Assembly: GCF_026151205.1 (NCBI RefSeq)
Contig: NC_087082.1
Span: 13,115,865 to 13,179,864 of the forward strand
Length of the DNA stretch: 64,000 nucleotides
Direction: 5' to 3'
Source of the DNA: Bolinopsis microptera
Taxonomy: Eukaryota; Ctenophora; Tentaculata; Lobata; Bolinopsidae
Shown here: positions 45,201 to 52,895 of the stretch, piece by piece
How the letters are laid out: every line of letters begins with the position of its first letter
Numbering within the stretch: position 1 is the stretch's first letter
Made by a program: the position numbers and the translations under genes
The notes under the pieces: generated by a model
What the model saw: the letters and a program-made list of their open reading frames with translations, nothing else
Told to the model about the DNA's origin: nothing
The model's database searches: none

Positions 45201-48200
45201 GTTCAGCTCTAATATAGGAAGCAAAATCACTAATAGGCTAGAGAGCAAAAATTGCACTAAAATGAAGCAATTTCGGCATAATTATGCTAATAGCTCTCCG
45301 GCCGATTGAAACTTGTCGATAAAAATAATATGGCTGATAGAGGAGATGATGCTGATAAAAGTCATATAAGTCAATCTAAAATTGAAATTTATTAAGTAAC
45401 ATTTATTTGTTACTGAACAGGAGGGATGGACGAATCAACCCACCCCCAGTATGATAAGGGTTAAGTACGATGGTTCAAACGCTCGAGGCCTCCAGATTTA
45501 GAATGCTGCTAGTACAAGAGAAACGATCCTTTCTCTAGAAACTAAAATAAGAAGTCTTCAACTCCCGGAAACAGAATACAAAATAGTTCTACAAATGTAA
45601 ACAAAAGACCTGGCCAACGTAACGTGGCTCACTGCCGCTCCTGTTCCAAACTACCGTACCAGGAGCGCAGTGACCCGTGAATAAACATGAAACAAACCGC
45701 CGCAGGAGGGTGAAATCAGGGTAAGTGGCATGCAAACTAATTCTAAGGGACAGAGGGCGCCAAGGAATGTAAAGCGATCCAAAGCAGGGTACAACACTCG
45801 CAGTATTTCTTGAAGTATTTCCTCAAAAGTTTCAGACAACAGTTAACTTGGACGTTAAGTTGTTTCGTAACGCAAAAACGGGCACCTGCAATGAACCTCG
45901 CCTTGTAAGGGTTCTTATGAAGCTTAGGGTTCCAGAAGATGCGTGCTAGTCGCAAGTTTTTATCTTCAACTTGTACTCTCTCCTTTAGACTCTCAGATAT
46001 TTTATTGACATAATGAGTCTCGTCTTCGCTACAGGGTTTATATGTATCATTACCTATACATTCTAGAGTATTAGGATCAAAACCCATTTCATTGACAAGA
46101 GTTTTTACATAAAACTTTTTACAAATAAATGAAAAATTACCAGAAGCTCTGTCGATACTGCAAATAATGTATTTACTTTTCAGCAATTTAAGACTTCTTT
46201 TAACATCATCTTTTTCCAGTGTGTTTTCTTTTATTTCAAATGTTTCAGGAAAGTTTTTCTTGTAATATTCAATACGATTGGAAACTATTGATAACACTTT
46301 TTCCTTCCAATCGCTGAACTTTACTTCTTTTTGACAGTACTTTCTACTTTTTGATTTTATAAATTTATCGACAGCTTCGGTAACTGACATATATATCTCA
46401 TCTGGAGATTTAAATGTGGGAATTCTGTATTTACAACCGTAGGAAAGTACTTCCCTAAGTTCAACATTATCAACAATATCTAAATTACCAGTAACTACAT
46501 GTCCATGAGGAGGATAATTGAAAGGGGAGGAGTGACAATCGCATGGACTACCTAAAATAGATTTAATATCAGAAATAGAAAGTTTCTTTAAGAATGAAGC
46601 AAAGTTACAAATAGAAAGACTTATAGGATCATTATACTCATAATAAATCTGTAATGGTGTAAAAGACTGAATCAAAATGGGAAGCAAATCAATGACTGAA
46701 GTGTCAGAGAAAATAGATTTTAGGTTAAGATTATCAATGAATTTGCAATTAAATGGAACAATTATAAATTCTCTATTACTGGATTCAGATTTGTTCTGAT
46801 GGTATTTGGGGGAAAATGTTGAACAGAAAGAGGAACATACGTTGTAAATCAATCCTGAATTATTTTGACTCAATATAATATGTGATATTAAACACTGATC
46901 ATGTACACATATTTTAACATTTTTACTGCTTAATGACTGCTATTTTTACTTACTGTATAAAAAATGGATTAAAAAATCATTTGCTGAAATTAAAAAACGT
47001 CAAAAATTGAAAAAAATTCGGATTTTTGATGGTTTTGAATGCCTTCGAGCGTTCATATTAATGTCCGTTCACAATTATGTCCGTTCATGTAATGTCCGTC
47101 CAAATAAGGTACGATAAGGTACCTGAACATTGCCAGAATAATGAAAACCAACAAAAAATGTTAGGCTCATAATGATCAGGATAGCATGAACCGTGGAGAA
47201 AATTTGGTTTTCAGGAATCCACTTTCACAAGCATTTCTTAACCCACTTCCACTCGCCTGCTGAATGCTGACGTACTATATAATATTAGACGAGATTAAGT
47301 CTAAAGAGTTTCTCCAATATAAAATTGATTTATAGATTGCAACGGCCCTTAAGCGCTTGGTACATCGACTTTAATTCTATTTTAAGTCTATATAATTATC
47401 TGCACCCGGAAATTAAAAACTGCAAAATTTTGCAGCTTCGGGAAATTGAATTACCACAATGATATTAGAGTTCAGACTACGCAATATGTAAGTCAACGAA
47501 AATAAATCCCATGGAAAAAGCGCTCTTGATGAATCGCCAATGAGAGCGGGAACTGGAAAAAGGACAGTCGAGCAAAACCCTTGCAAATCTGATCGAAGAT
47601 ATTCCCTCTAAGAGTTACTCCCAAGCTCCCACACTGTAAAACACTAAATCATGTCAAGTCCTAAATAATGGTGATCAGTGCAGACCAAACAGCAAAGCCA
47701 CAAAAAAAAAGAAAAGGGGGGGGGGGGGGACCCCCAACCCATGTAGGTGTAGCTGAGACACCTCACAGCAAGTAGACCAATGTGGCTCCTGCTTGTGAAA
47801 GGTGTATTTACTCCCCGCTTGGTTCAGCTAGGCCTGATGGAGTTCTCTTCCAATTATTCAATTAGACAGTTGTATACAGTATTATAGCCTTCTGAAGCAG
47901 CCCACAAGTGAGCCAGAAAGGAGGTTAACTTATTTTATTCCAGCTGTTGTGAGCCTAATATAATGATCATTATGAAAGTCTGGAAATAGAGATCAAGTTT
48001 CTAGCTGACTCGTTGAAACTGAAAAGACGTTGAAACTGGGATAAAAAACATTACACGAACGCCCAAAAAGATGAACCAATTGATATGAGCAACGTTTAAC
48101 GTTGTATTTAATTTTAGATTGTGAATGAAAAGTTCTTAAACGTTTTATAGGCCAACGTTGGTTTATTTTAAAGGTTAATTTTTTTATTAGACACTGATCA

Positions 48201-49698
48201 TGTACACTTCTTTTAACATTTTTACTGCTTAACGACTGCTTTTCTTACTTACTGTATAAAAAATGGATTTAAGAATCATTTTCTGAAATAAAAAACGTTT
48301 AAAAAAATTGAAAAAATTAGGATTTTTGATGGTTTGAGTGCCTTCTAGCGTTCATATTAATGTCCGTTCATAATTATGTCCATTCATTTAATGTCCGTCC
48401 AAATAAGGTCCGATAAGGTAGTTAATATTAGAATTCACGAATTGTACTATATATGAGCTCCATACCCAGACTAAAATTGAATCAATATATTTTAGGTGTG
48501 CCGACATTCAAGTATTTAGTATGTTGAAAAAAATTGAAGAAATGTTTGGAGATAAACTGTGTCCACCACCACCTGAAAACGGTGTACGTATAAATTCATA
48601 TTTCAACTGGTGAAATTAAACGACTTTATTATATCATTGCAAAACCATCGAACAAATTATCGAACAAATCACTCAACAGTGCTACTACCACTCCACTTCC
48701 ACCAAATACCCCTCCGGCCTCCTAGTCCTCCCCCCTCAATCACCATGAACAACGTTAGATATATTTTGTTTCAGAGCGTTACGAAGTATGCAGAGATGAT
48801 CGAGGCAGGCAAACGTGTCATTGTAGCCTTTACAGAGAGACCCAACGAATTCTCTTCCACCTACCAGCCCAGTGATGTTAGGAGTAACTTTAAATGGATA
48901 TGGACCAGTGAGACTAACGTGGTGTCACATTGGGCTAACACTACTAATGTGGATAAACTGACGGTTTGATATTTTTAGGCTTTTCAGACTGCTGATCATT
49001 CTTACCACTTGATAACAAATATACAAATTGATAAGTTTATGTGTAATGAAAATATCTCACTGGGCTTCATGAATGTGGCAAACATTTTGCCCATGCCCAA
49101 CGAAGCTTGCTTACCAACATGCTGGACGTTAAAACATATAAATATTAAATATTATACTTCATGATGTGGTGTAAACAGTTATCCGGTAAAGTTGCGTGAT
49201 TATATAATAGTATAATATATATCCAAAATAATACTAACGCTATACCGTATCTTAACACACTGATATATCAGAAGAAGTTGATAGAAGAAGGACCTCCCAA
49301 ATCATTCCAGTTGCACGTGACGCAAACAATCCTTACACCACGCACAAAGAATGTTATACATGGACTCTTCTGGCGTCCCCACAACCTCAAGCAGGTGCAG
49401 CTTTGATTTGTCGATTTTGGAATGAAATTTTGGGCTGTTTATAAATGCAATACCATAAATAAAGATATGCCATTCTTATTCAGTTCGCAAATGACGCCTT
49501 CAGATTTTAATATGAAAAAGTTGAATAAACTCTTCAATATAATCGATGTCGCTTGCATTTCAGATGGCACAGAAGTTAAACCGACACCTGCCCAATTTGT
49601 TTGAATCCGGGGATTTAAACGTGAACATCGCGATTGTTGACTTTCTGACTCCGGATCTAACTACTGTTCTGGTAAACCAGAACAAGGTATCATGTTAA
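33244..49698 (+). CDS. PLCXD: PI-PLC X-domain-containing protein (PLCXD-like), multi-exon
   Basis: Exons: 33244-33410 (ATG 33244, or 33268), 34022-34206, 48496-48581, 48775-48963, 49272-49394, 49564-49698 (stop TAA). The product shows LNEIVIPGSHDSGTYCI with the first catalytic His, GVRYIDLRVFW, IHDFEGAELL with the second His, EIVILDMNHIYK, MFGDKLCPPPPENG, KRVIVAFTERP and VNIAIVDFLTP, in PLCXD order. These proteins have the X barrel but no Y, PH or C2 domain. An exon between 33410 and 34022 seems missing (the WS...Q segment), and the phase at 48581/48775 is not reconciled. The 34206 to 48496 junction keeps frame across the nested transposon intron. It converges on the TMC gene at 50514. Confidence 0.85.
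34428..34962 (+). pseudogene. pogo/Tigger-like DDE transposase, C-terminal remnant
   Basis: Two frames together give the end of a DDE_1-type transposase. The first (to 34739) has LLVYDVFKGHLAEKVNEI with an acidic residue of the triad, ELIVPANMTNLFQPLDITVN with the next Asp, and RRFYSSYY. The second (about 34770-34962) has KLSKIKPIHAEWLVKV. A frameshift near 34740-34770 separates them. The DNA-binding domain and first catalytic Asp are absent. Confidence 0.75.
35027..35386 (+). CDS. Small ORF of unknown function with one membrane helix (119 aa)
   Basis: ATG at 35027. A basic N-terminus (MGKKKRH) is followed by a Cys-containing stretch (LCRCCDY), one hydrophobic segment (LPLVVWYLALIVLAVAIY, about residues 53-72), and a strongly charged DDKEKRKEKEKRD tail. 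I do not recognise it. It lies inside the transposon nest between the pogo-like remnant and the 3' end of the Penelope RT, so it may be an accessory ORF or chance. Confidence 0.35.
   Translation: MGKKKRHCQSVEKIVSQAIWQLCRCCDYASSGPRLATGIAVLNRFNGIPTIHLPLVVWYLALIVLAVAIYSKNLKTKGDDKEKRKEKEKRDIQLIKVFIGALDIVITSFNNKSLTKTSN
36490..36789 (-). repeat. gypsy 3' LTR
   Basis: 300 bp. On the element strand it starts TGTTGTACCCTGCTTTGG and ends CAGCATTCTAAA. It is preceded by the purine-rich TTAGGGGGTGAGA (about 36790-36802), a fit for the polypurine tract priming plus-strand synthesis. Confidence 0.92.
37435..37740 (-). CDS. gypsy pol C-terminal tail or small extra ORF (101 aa)
   Basis: ATG 37740 overlaps the end of the integrase ORF in another frame. 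It is acidic in the first two thirds and ends in PPRRNPTRARNAP, a basic stretch like the pol tails of many gypsy elements. It could be the natural end of pol displaced by a frameshift, or a separate ORF. No env-like features: no signal peptide and no membrane helix. Confidence 0.5.
   Translation of the reverse strand: MEVEIVPETAQSEIQHMGDSTTTTHQATEDTEQCSPQPADCQDDPTEQDNAEEMDDSGFEIVAPLEVDPSESTRAPPRRNPTRARNAPNFLQLFRGTKSYG
37730..39940 (-). CDS. pol: gypsy pol part 2: RNase H and integrase
   Basis: The RNase H region opens with VVTIDASEHGYGAEL and includes LEFECLVETLQHFALYL. The integrase has an HHCC zinc module (HHASLITMHPGVD ... CVTCGSC), then the DDE core with ISIDHI, EILADNDTSF and KAERSNKRIN, and a C-terminal WVYTLIECPSHKFAKRWQGP barrel. 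The coding frame extends upstream past 39940 without ATG and joins the RT ORF through a one-base shift near 40020. It processes and inserts element cDNA. Confidence 0.92.
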   Translation of the reverse strand: MPRVDDPEQSYVVTIDASEHGYGAELAQRQDGELKTIAFFSKRVPKHKRRWSQSKLEFECLVETLQHFALYLKGTRFLVKTDCLSLLSLEKLFAKANSTMIRRLNKLADFRFELEHLKGSENEIADFFSRYLFKTRVENKSTQTAEDRNAESAVQVKSVSANTTRVQEVSYTQDCTTINTDKDLVTENNEMDVLINEEVLTADWTSSEPVDFSKVRTRDACICGTDVLAQNNTERVDVKVSTIGSSITQQLELGEIIEKDRLIQEQNRDPVLVEVKKWLETGKPDKLQRLRLPRDLLTYWKQLHLIVIREGLLCKKWILHNKGSKEIEIQRYLVLIPEYLKKTVLDQHHASLITMHPGVDETYNQILRRYYWPQLREEIDLYVKSCVTCGSCKQPRAYLKAPLRHVITYEFGDAISIDHIVPEKEGVTKRGYRYILTLTDVFTGYLVALPCKTRRSEETIRLIQHGWCLKYGYPREILADNDTSFTAEIFNEVCRYFKIRVTHGVPYKCSSTAKAERSNKRINQSLRVTLTDKQIRDWDLYLNYVTFALNSLKSRHTGFSANFMLFGRHLNTPLDLEINGDPVQLDSSAKKGTTAYQLYRTIREICLKARRHAALDFSYADTSYNKNLHGPYFQQGDWVYTLIECPSHKFAKRWQGPYQVTKRIDDHLYVVDLGSRDKLVNISKLKRYVKSRYSPSQLNANASQFEPTEDVNNTSVTGKQDSRSREQTERHGRYGS
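39973..41865 (-). CDS. pol: gypsy pol part 1: aspartic protease and reverse transcriptase
   Basis: Protease with the active-site NCLVDTGSHVTLVN and a CDILLGMDFI second lobe. RT with FRFVADFRALN, FSTFDLSKSFYQV, GHVSSSSQFARM and the catalytic AYFLDDLMIAS, then the connection FVGWTISDKG. The ORF overlaps gag by 61 nt in the -1 frame, as expected if pol is made by -1 frameshifting. The frame ends early at 39973 after losing register near 40020. Confidence 0.93.
   Translation of the reverse strand: MPPCRTYRQELQYQPRQFKLDGGRTDYRPGTVRGIGSDVVVRGHAEGNEVNCLVDTGSHVTLVNASLLRQLGIDKVDRTKYVLSSFTENEIDTIGEVNLLLRIADTEAYQTCIVVKDNMECDILLGMDFIRTRGLCVNGKDNMLESSKGFAKFLPAPTRVIRRIKVRSSSTVIIPANSMTFVKGKLQNQNLDKKTVYSGRLEPYANLSGNGLFAAESLSHSEENEIPIRVLNPSDEPVVLHKRKLLGFLNPPPQTKKLANVKGVQSINTATTDIPRETEHRAKHDVEEWTKSRLFKELRVTELEISEQERCRLEEITWKYRNVFSRHEFDLGNCNFYTASIKLKPNAEPQYVCPIPTPYKQRDALQKHMDGMLDNGIISEITGEDNPWNSRVFLVAKPHQPGQFRFVADFRALNSQCLPDTYMLPRINTVTDKMAGAKWFSTFDLSKSFYQVDYDRDSVKLTAFTANRRRYVFNKLVMGHVSSSSQFARMIDQLLANIPLDQLAYFLDDLMIASEDKMTHFDRLELLLERLSKANLKLMPSKCKLLRRKVEFVGWTISDKGVSINDERVKAVKDLPAPKNFKETQKVMGFLSYHRKFVKGFAGLAKPIYELLDKDTSFSGTTDVKRGLRR
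41805..43004 (-). CDS. gag: gypsy Gag polyprotein with zinc knuckle
   Basis: ATG 43004 sits in a strong CCATGG context; the frame is also open to an upstream GTG. A coiled-coil-like N-terminus is followed by a retrotransposon Gag capsid region (FSTFSYRYKMFVD ... EDEDVDSFASRLRNIANRAAY). A long R/N/S-rich linker follows, then one CX2CX4HX4C zinc knuckle (CFRCHRVGHIARNC) near the end. Gag forms the particle and binds RNA. Confidence 0.93.
   Translation of the reverse strand: MEEHNSLNELRQELKTTNGRIAPLEQQILEAEEADKTEIQEQLDAANEAKSDIAEKIMELLMSESLVLHKPIIKLANSPTPQLQAMEQEVAHSTEIRDSGFTLPTTRMRVQQPREYKRGEDFSTFSYRYKMFVDSARVPKSMQANLLLNNVDDNTLQKLAPMVEKLTDSEKADLNILLAKCHEELYPLSEVRALRQQLTAGCTKQGEDEDVDSFASRLRNIANRAAYSNINERSEACLNAFLHGVNDELYDKILATPGAENDFEVAVSAGRKFEKMKRSRIPGTHLENQMTVLKINDETSSENRGSNFRDERARGSRDIERNDRNSRDQNTEQGNSREQYTEQRNSRNFNTGRYQRGTYGRTDRSSNRYQNRPETRTCFRCHRVGHIARNCSINRDNLN
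43162..45460 (-). mobile_element. piggyBac element inserted in the gypsy leader (2,299 bp)
   Basis: Inverted ends CCCTTATCATACTGGGG at 43162 and its complement ending at 45460, both flanked by TTAA (43158-43161 and 45461-45464), the canonical piggyBac target. Subterminal repeats of ACTGGGGGTGGGTTGA(A)TCAACCCATCCC type occur about four times between 43195 and 43630, and once in inverse near 45420-45450. It holds a decayed transposase. Confidence 0.93.
43969..44699 (-). pseudogene. piggyBac transposase remnant
   Basis: Two overlapping minus-strand frames. The first (44699-44274) has VMSRNRFFFLSTKITF, YLSVDECLYPTRKR with a catalytic Asp, and CMKSKPAKYGILFK, as in piggyBac DDE domains. The second (44325-43969) ends in a Cys-rich SRCVQCVKDASGPG stretch like the piggyBac C-terminal zinc domain. 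Most of the catalytic core between them is missing, so it is not functional. Confidence 0.85.
45497..45796 (-). repeat. gypsy 5' LTR
   Basis: 300 bp, identical by eye to 36490-36789. Directly downstream on the element strand is TCTGGAGGCCTCGAGCG (45480-45496), the position of the tRNA primer-binding site; I could not assign the tRNA. Confidence 0.92.
46890..48421. repeat. Two direct copies of the transposon right end
   Basis: About 46890-47115 and 48188-48421 are similar segments, each beginning ACACTGATCATGTACAC and ending AATGTCCGTCCAAATAAGGT plus a few bases. The outer copy ends the TTAA-flanked transposon. The inner one has GTACGATAAGGTACC at its end. The DNA between (47116-48187) includes a G15 run near 47718 and no gene I recognise. 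Confidence 0.75.
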
Positions 49699-49929
49699 AC
49701 CGTAAAGACGTTAACATGGTCAATTCATGATATGGTAATTAATATGCTTTGCATGAATGTGGGTGGAAGTTTATTTTGATTTTTCCCGGCTTTTCAAGTG
49801 TATCAGTGATCAAAAACATTTCAAAAACTTGTGATCGGGTATTTTCCTCTTTAAAGATTTTGTTTTCATTTTATGTATGGTTTTAGCCCAAGGCAAGAAA
49901 GGAACAAATTAACTTAGCGTTTTTTTTCA

Positions 49930-50103
49930 TGATTTCTCTTGGAGAATTTCTCTTTAGACTCTTAACTTGCGAACAAATTGAAGCAGCAAACTTTAGGCTA
50001 GAAACTAGAAAATTTCAATTCAATAAAGTTTCTAGCCTAAAGTTTGCTGCTTCAATTTGTTCGCAAGTTAAGAGTCTAAAGAGAAATTCTCCAAGAGAAA
50101 TCA
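49930..50103. repeat. Perfect 77-bp inverted repeat with 20-bp loop
   Basis: Left arm 49930-50006 (starts TGATTTCTCTTGGAG) and right arm 50027-50103 are exact reverse complements by reading. It lies between the convergent 3' ends of the PLCXD gene (49698) and the first TMC gene (50514). It may be a MITE or a transcribed hairpin; no clear target duplication flanks it. Confidence 0.95.
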
Positions 50104-50513
50104 AGTTCAAATGCGACTCATAAATATAGCCCCCTTGAACTGTTTTTTTTTCAATCATATAATTTAAACAAATTACATTTATTTTTGCCAATATCAAAAT
50201 TCAAAATAAACCGCAATGCATTGAAACAAATATCTAAAACCGATGCATACTAAAGAAATATATTGAAAGTCAGTCAGATGGCAAGATTTTATTTCGTATT
50301 TTAATTAAGAGAAATCTGAAAAAGTCTAAATACTCACCGTTTTAAAGTCATTTGGATGACTTCCTGTATAGCTGATTTCCTCGACGATTGGTTTAATTTT
50401 AAAACGTTACCATATTTAGCTTTAAATATTTTTTAAATATATTTAGCTTTAAATATTTTTTAATTATGGAAAATTGTGAAATTCGTTTATTTAGATACTA
50501 AATTAAACATTAT

Positions 50514-52895
50514 TTAGGCTAAAACTGGGTTTGCAAAGCCGTGTATTCTTGAGCTCTGTCGTCTTAAATTGTTCCTTTTATCTTCAGTTGGCTTCCCTTT
50601 GGCTTTGCTTTCAGTAATTTCTTGTGGTTTGGGTCCCTTATCTTGCGCCAGATCAAGCAGGAACTTCTTATCAGCAATCTCATTTCGTACCTGCTCTCTC
50701 AGTAGCCTAATGGTAACGTTTCGTGAATTCGCCAGGGAATGGTAGTAATAAACCACAAGTGCAACCAGGATGACCAAAATGATGAATACAGATGTTGTCC
50801 TGACGTTGTCGATGATGTACCTTTTAAACACCCCAGATTGGTCGATGACACTAGAGAAGGAATCAGTGAAACTTGCCTGTCCTCTAAATGGCCCACAAGT
50901 CGTGCTAGGATGGAAGTTGAAGATGATCAACCCAATGAAGACGAATACTATCAAGAGTGAAATGAGAAAGAGAGCATTAATAGTGAAAGTGCTTTGGTTG
51001 TTTAATACTACAGTTTTGGGTGGTATCACGTTCGATATTGCACTCCATTTCTTTAAGTAAAAGATTACCGTGACTTCAATAACTGCCATCACTGGCAAAA
51101 GTGGAGCAAAGTAAAATGCAGACCAAAATATCATCTGCTTATAAACGAGATTCAAGATTTCCTTTGGTATATTAAACTCGGATTTGGTGAGCCCTAGCTT
51201 ATCCCTCAAAAATGATACTCTGGTGACGAGGACGCTTCTCAGCACCTCAGACAGGAGAAGAGTAGTGCAGAAGATGATGAAATCAATCATGATGAGCTGG
51301 TAAAGTTGAGATGCAATGTAATCCTCCCAGCAGTTGTAGAACAAGGTGTTGTTAGGAGTCTGCCAGTTCTCTGTGTTACCTCCGCTGGGACCTGCTGCTT
51401 TGTAGAGGATGTAGAGGAAGGTAGAGACGCTGAACAGCTTCATGATGAACATCCTGAAGAGTGTGACTCCAATTCTAGTGCTTTGAAACTGGTACATCTC
51501 TAGATTACCTACGAGCTGGAAGAATACAGGAAAGACAACGTTGCTTCCGGAGACGATGATTGATGCAGAGTACGTATTCCAGACAGCAGCAAATTGCTCT
51601 GTTACGTTGATGTCTGAAATGTTACCGATATCTATGGCATCCACAACTTCATGAACCAGCTTACCGCAGCTATTTGTTTCGTTGGCTCTTGACTCGTTTC
51701 CATCCGTCAAGATCTCATGAACGTACAGATAAACGGTCCCAATCATCGCTGCTACGCAGATAGCGTTGGTGAATATTCTGAGAAAGAAGAGACCAATCTT
51801 TGTTTTGAGATCCCTCTTAATGTGCTCCTGGGCATCTTCATCCAGGTCTTCTCTTAGAGACTGGATAACAGTGACGCTCTTCAGTCGAGTGGTTTCTATG
51901 TTATTGAGGCTATAGTCCCATGTGAAGACTACATTAGAGTAAGGTTTGGATTCCATTTGTTCAGCTGCTGATTTGTTAAAGAGCTTAGACAGATTTGCCA
52001 ACATCAGCAGAAGGGATATGAGAAAGTACGAGATTCCCACGGTGAAATATGCAAGGGAGAAATTGTAGAGTGTCTTCTCTTTCCCTTTTACATTTCTGGT
52101 CAGGTTGCTTGTTGGATACCATCCATAAAACATTGCTGTACTCTCCATCCATCCAGTTCCTGTTAGAAGTTGAAGCACCGAATTGACAGCATCGACATGG
52201 AAACCAGTGCCGTTCACAAATTTGGGGTTGGTACACTTCAAGTCATCTTTGTTGAAAAGATTATCCTCGGTGTGACCATGATGATCAGCCATGTACCAAC
52301 CCGGTCCCACGACCAAGCCCAGGCCAAGGAACATGCACAGGACATTTATCTTAAGCAACCAAACTAAGACTTTAAAATAAGTGCTGACCCCTGATCCAAG
52401 ATGACCCTCAACCTGTTTAATAGATTTACCCCAGACTCGAAAATATGTCCTCTTTATCTCGTTTGCTCGCTTTAGTTGTTTTTCCACATAGTTGACGCAC
52501 TGGGAGGTCATTTGAGCTCTTCCTTTTAACCCACTTTCAAGTTCTTTAAACTGAAGTCTCTGTGTGTGTCGAATGATTCTCCTTTCATCCAGGCTAAGGT
52601 GCTTTGCAACAACTGAACCTGTTTTTGCTGGTTTAAAAGTTCCATACGACTCCGTAGACGATCCTACATCGGGTTCTTTCTTTACCAAACTTGTTTCGAG
52701 CGAGGATTCGTCATCAGCAACGATAGAATTAGAATCAGCATTATCAGCTCCAAGTTCTTCTAATTGAACCGCTTCTTTATTTGCAAAGAATACCTCGTCA
52801 TCAAGACGTGATTCGCCAGCTCCTCCCCCACCATCAAAGGCCAGTAAGCCTACGGAAGGAGACTCCTCCACCAAATCTTCACTAATAACGTCCAT
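50514..52895 (-). CDS. TMC: Transmembrane channel-like (TMC) protein, intronless copy A (793 aa)
   Basis: ATG at 52895; a TTG two codons upstream is in frame. An acidic cytoplasmic N-terminus is followed by about nine to ten hydrophobic segments (roughly 174-200, 281-310, 371-396, 445-465, 477-501, 535-555, 590-617, 641-662, 703-722). The family marks are GHLGSGVSTYFKVLVWL at TM1 and the TMC signature NCWEDYIASQLYQLIMIDFI near residue 523. TMC proteins are TMEM16-fold membrane proteins; TMC1/2 are mechanotransduction channels in hair cells, and others act in ion homeostasis. The whole gene is one exon. Ends FANPVLA. Paralogue directly upstream. Confidence 0.93.
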   Translation of the reverse strand: MDVISEDLVEESPSVGLLAFDGGGGAGESRLDDEVFFANKEAVQLEELGADNADSNSIVADDESSLETSLVKKEPDVGSSTESYGTFKPAKTGSVVAKHLSLDERRIIRHTQRLQFKELESGLKGRAQMTSQCVNYVEKQLKRANEIKRTYFRVWGKSIKQVEGHLGSGVSTYFKVLVWLLKINVLCMFLGLGLVVGPGWYMADHHGHTEDNLFNKDDLKCTNPKFVNGTGFHVDAVNSVLQLLTGTGWMESTAMFYGWYPTSNLTRNVKGKEKTLYNFSLAYFTVGISYFLISLLLMLANLSKLFNKSAAEQMESKPYSNVVFTWDYSLNNIETTRLKSVTVIQSLREDLDEDAQEHIKRDLKTKIGLFFLRIFTNAICVAAMIGTVYLYVHEILTDGNESRANETNSCGKLVHEVVDAIDIGNISDINVTEQFAAVWNTYSASIIVSGSNVVFPVFFQLVGNLEMYQFQSTRIGVTLFRMFIMKLFSVSTFLYILYKAAGPSGGNTENWQTPNNTLFYNCWEDYIASQLYQLIMIDFIIFCTTLLLSEVLRSVLVTRVSFLRDKLGLTKSEFNIPKEILNLVYKQMIFWSAFYFAPLLPVMAVIEVTVIFYLKKWSAISNVIPPKTVVLNNQSTFTINALFLISLLIVFVFIGLIIFNFHPSTTCGPFRGQASFTDSFSSVIDQSGVFKRYIIDNVRTTSVFIILVILVALVVYYYHSLANSRNVTIRLLREQVRNEIADKKFLLDLAQDKGPKPQEITESKAKGKPTEDKRNNLRRQSSRIHGFANPVLA

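Larger units (their letters stand above)
36490..45796 (-). mobile_element. Ty3/gypsy LTR retrotransposon, 9.3 kb including a piggyBac insertion
   Basis: The element lies on the minus strand between two 300-bp LTRs, flanked by the 4-bp direct repeat CTCG (36486-36489 and 45797-45800). Order: 5' LTR, short leader (interrupted by piggyBac), gag, protease-RT, RNase H-integrase, 3' region, polypurine tract, 3' LTR. Without the piggyBac it would be about 7.0 kb. The LTRs look identical, so insertion was recent relative to the other elements here. Pol is broken by a shift near 40020. Confidence 0.93.
35526..46873 (-). mobile_element. Penelope-like retroelement RT gene split by a gypsy insertion
   Basis: The N-terminal part (46873 to 45797) has CDCHSSPFNYPPHGHVVTGN and the PKLHKNPYKARFI motif before the RT core. 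The C-terminal part (36485 to 35526) has the palm VYDFTTLYTRL, KGIPMGGNSSSPIADL, the catalytic RYVDDL and YLDLNI. Both parts are in the same frame once the gypsy element and one copy of its CTCG duplication are discounted. The RT ends in a stop at 35526 with no GIY-YIG domain after it, unlike typical Penelope elements. Element ends are not determined. Confidence 0.85.
34310..48421. mobile_element. DNA transposon hosting the nest, pogo-like, filling the PLCXD intron
   Basis: Terminal inverted repeats of 33 bp start CTACCTTATCGGACCTTATT at 34310 and at 48421 on the other strand, identical as far as I can see. Both ends are flanked by TTAA (34306-34309, 48422-48425). If the target duplication is TA, the repeats begin one base further out. 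The unit spans 14.1 kb only because other elements landed in it. A pogo-like transposase remnant follows the left end. A second, diverged copy of the right end (about 46890-47115) lies inside. Confidence 0.75.

Noticed and set aside
49929-50197. ORFs on both strands ending in the same peptide (ISLGEFLFRLLTCEQ)
   Set aside because: They are generated by the perfect inverted repeat, so the same peptide reads from either strand; no gene.
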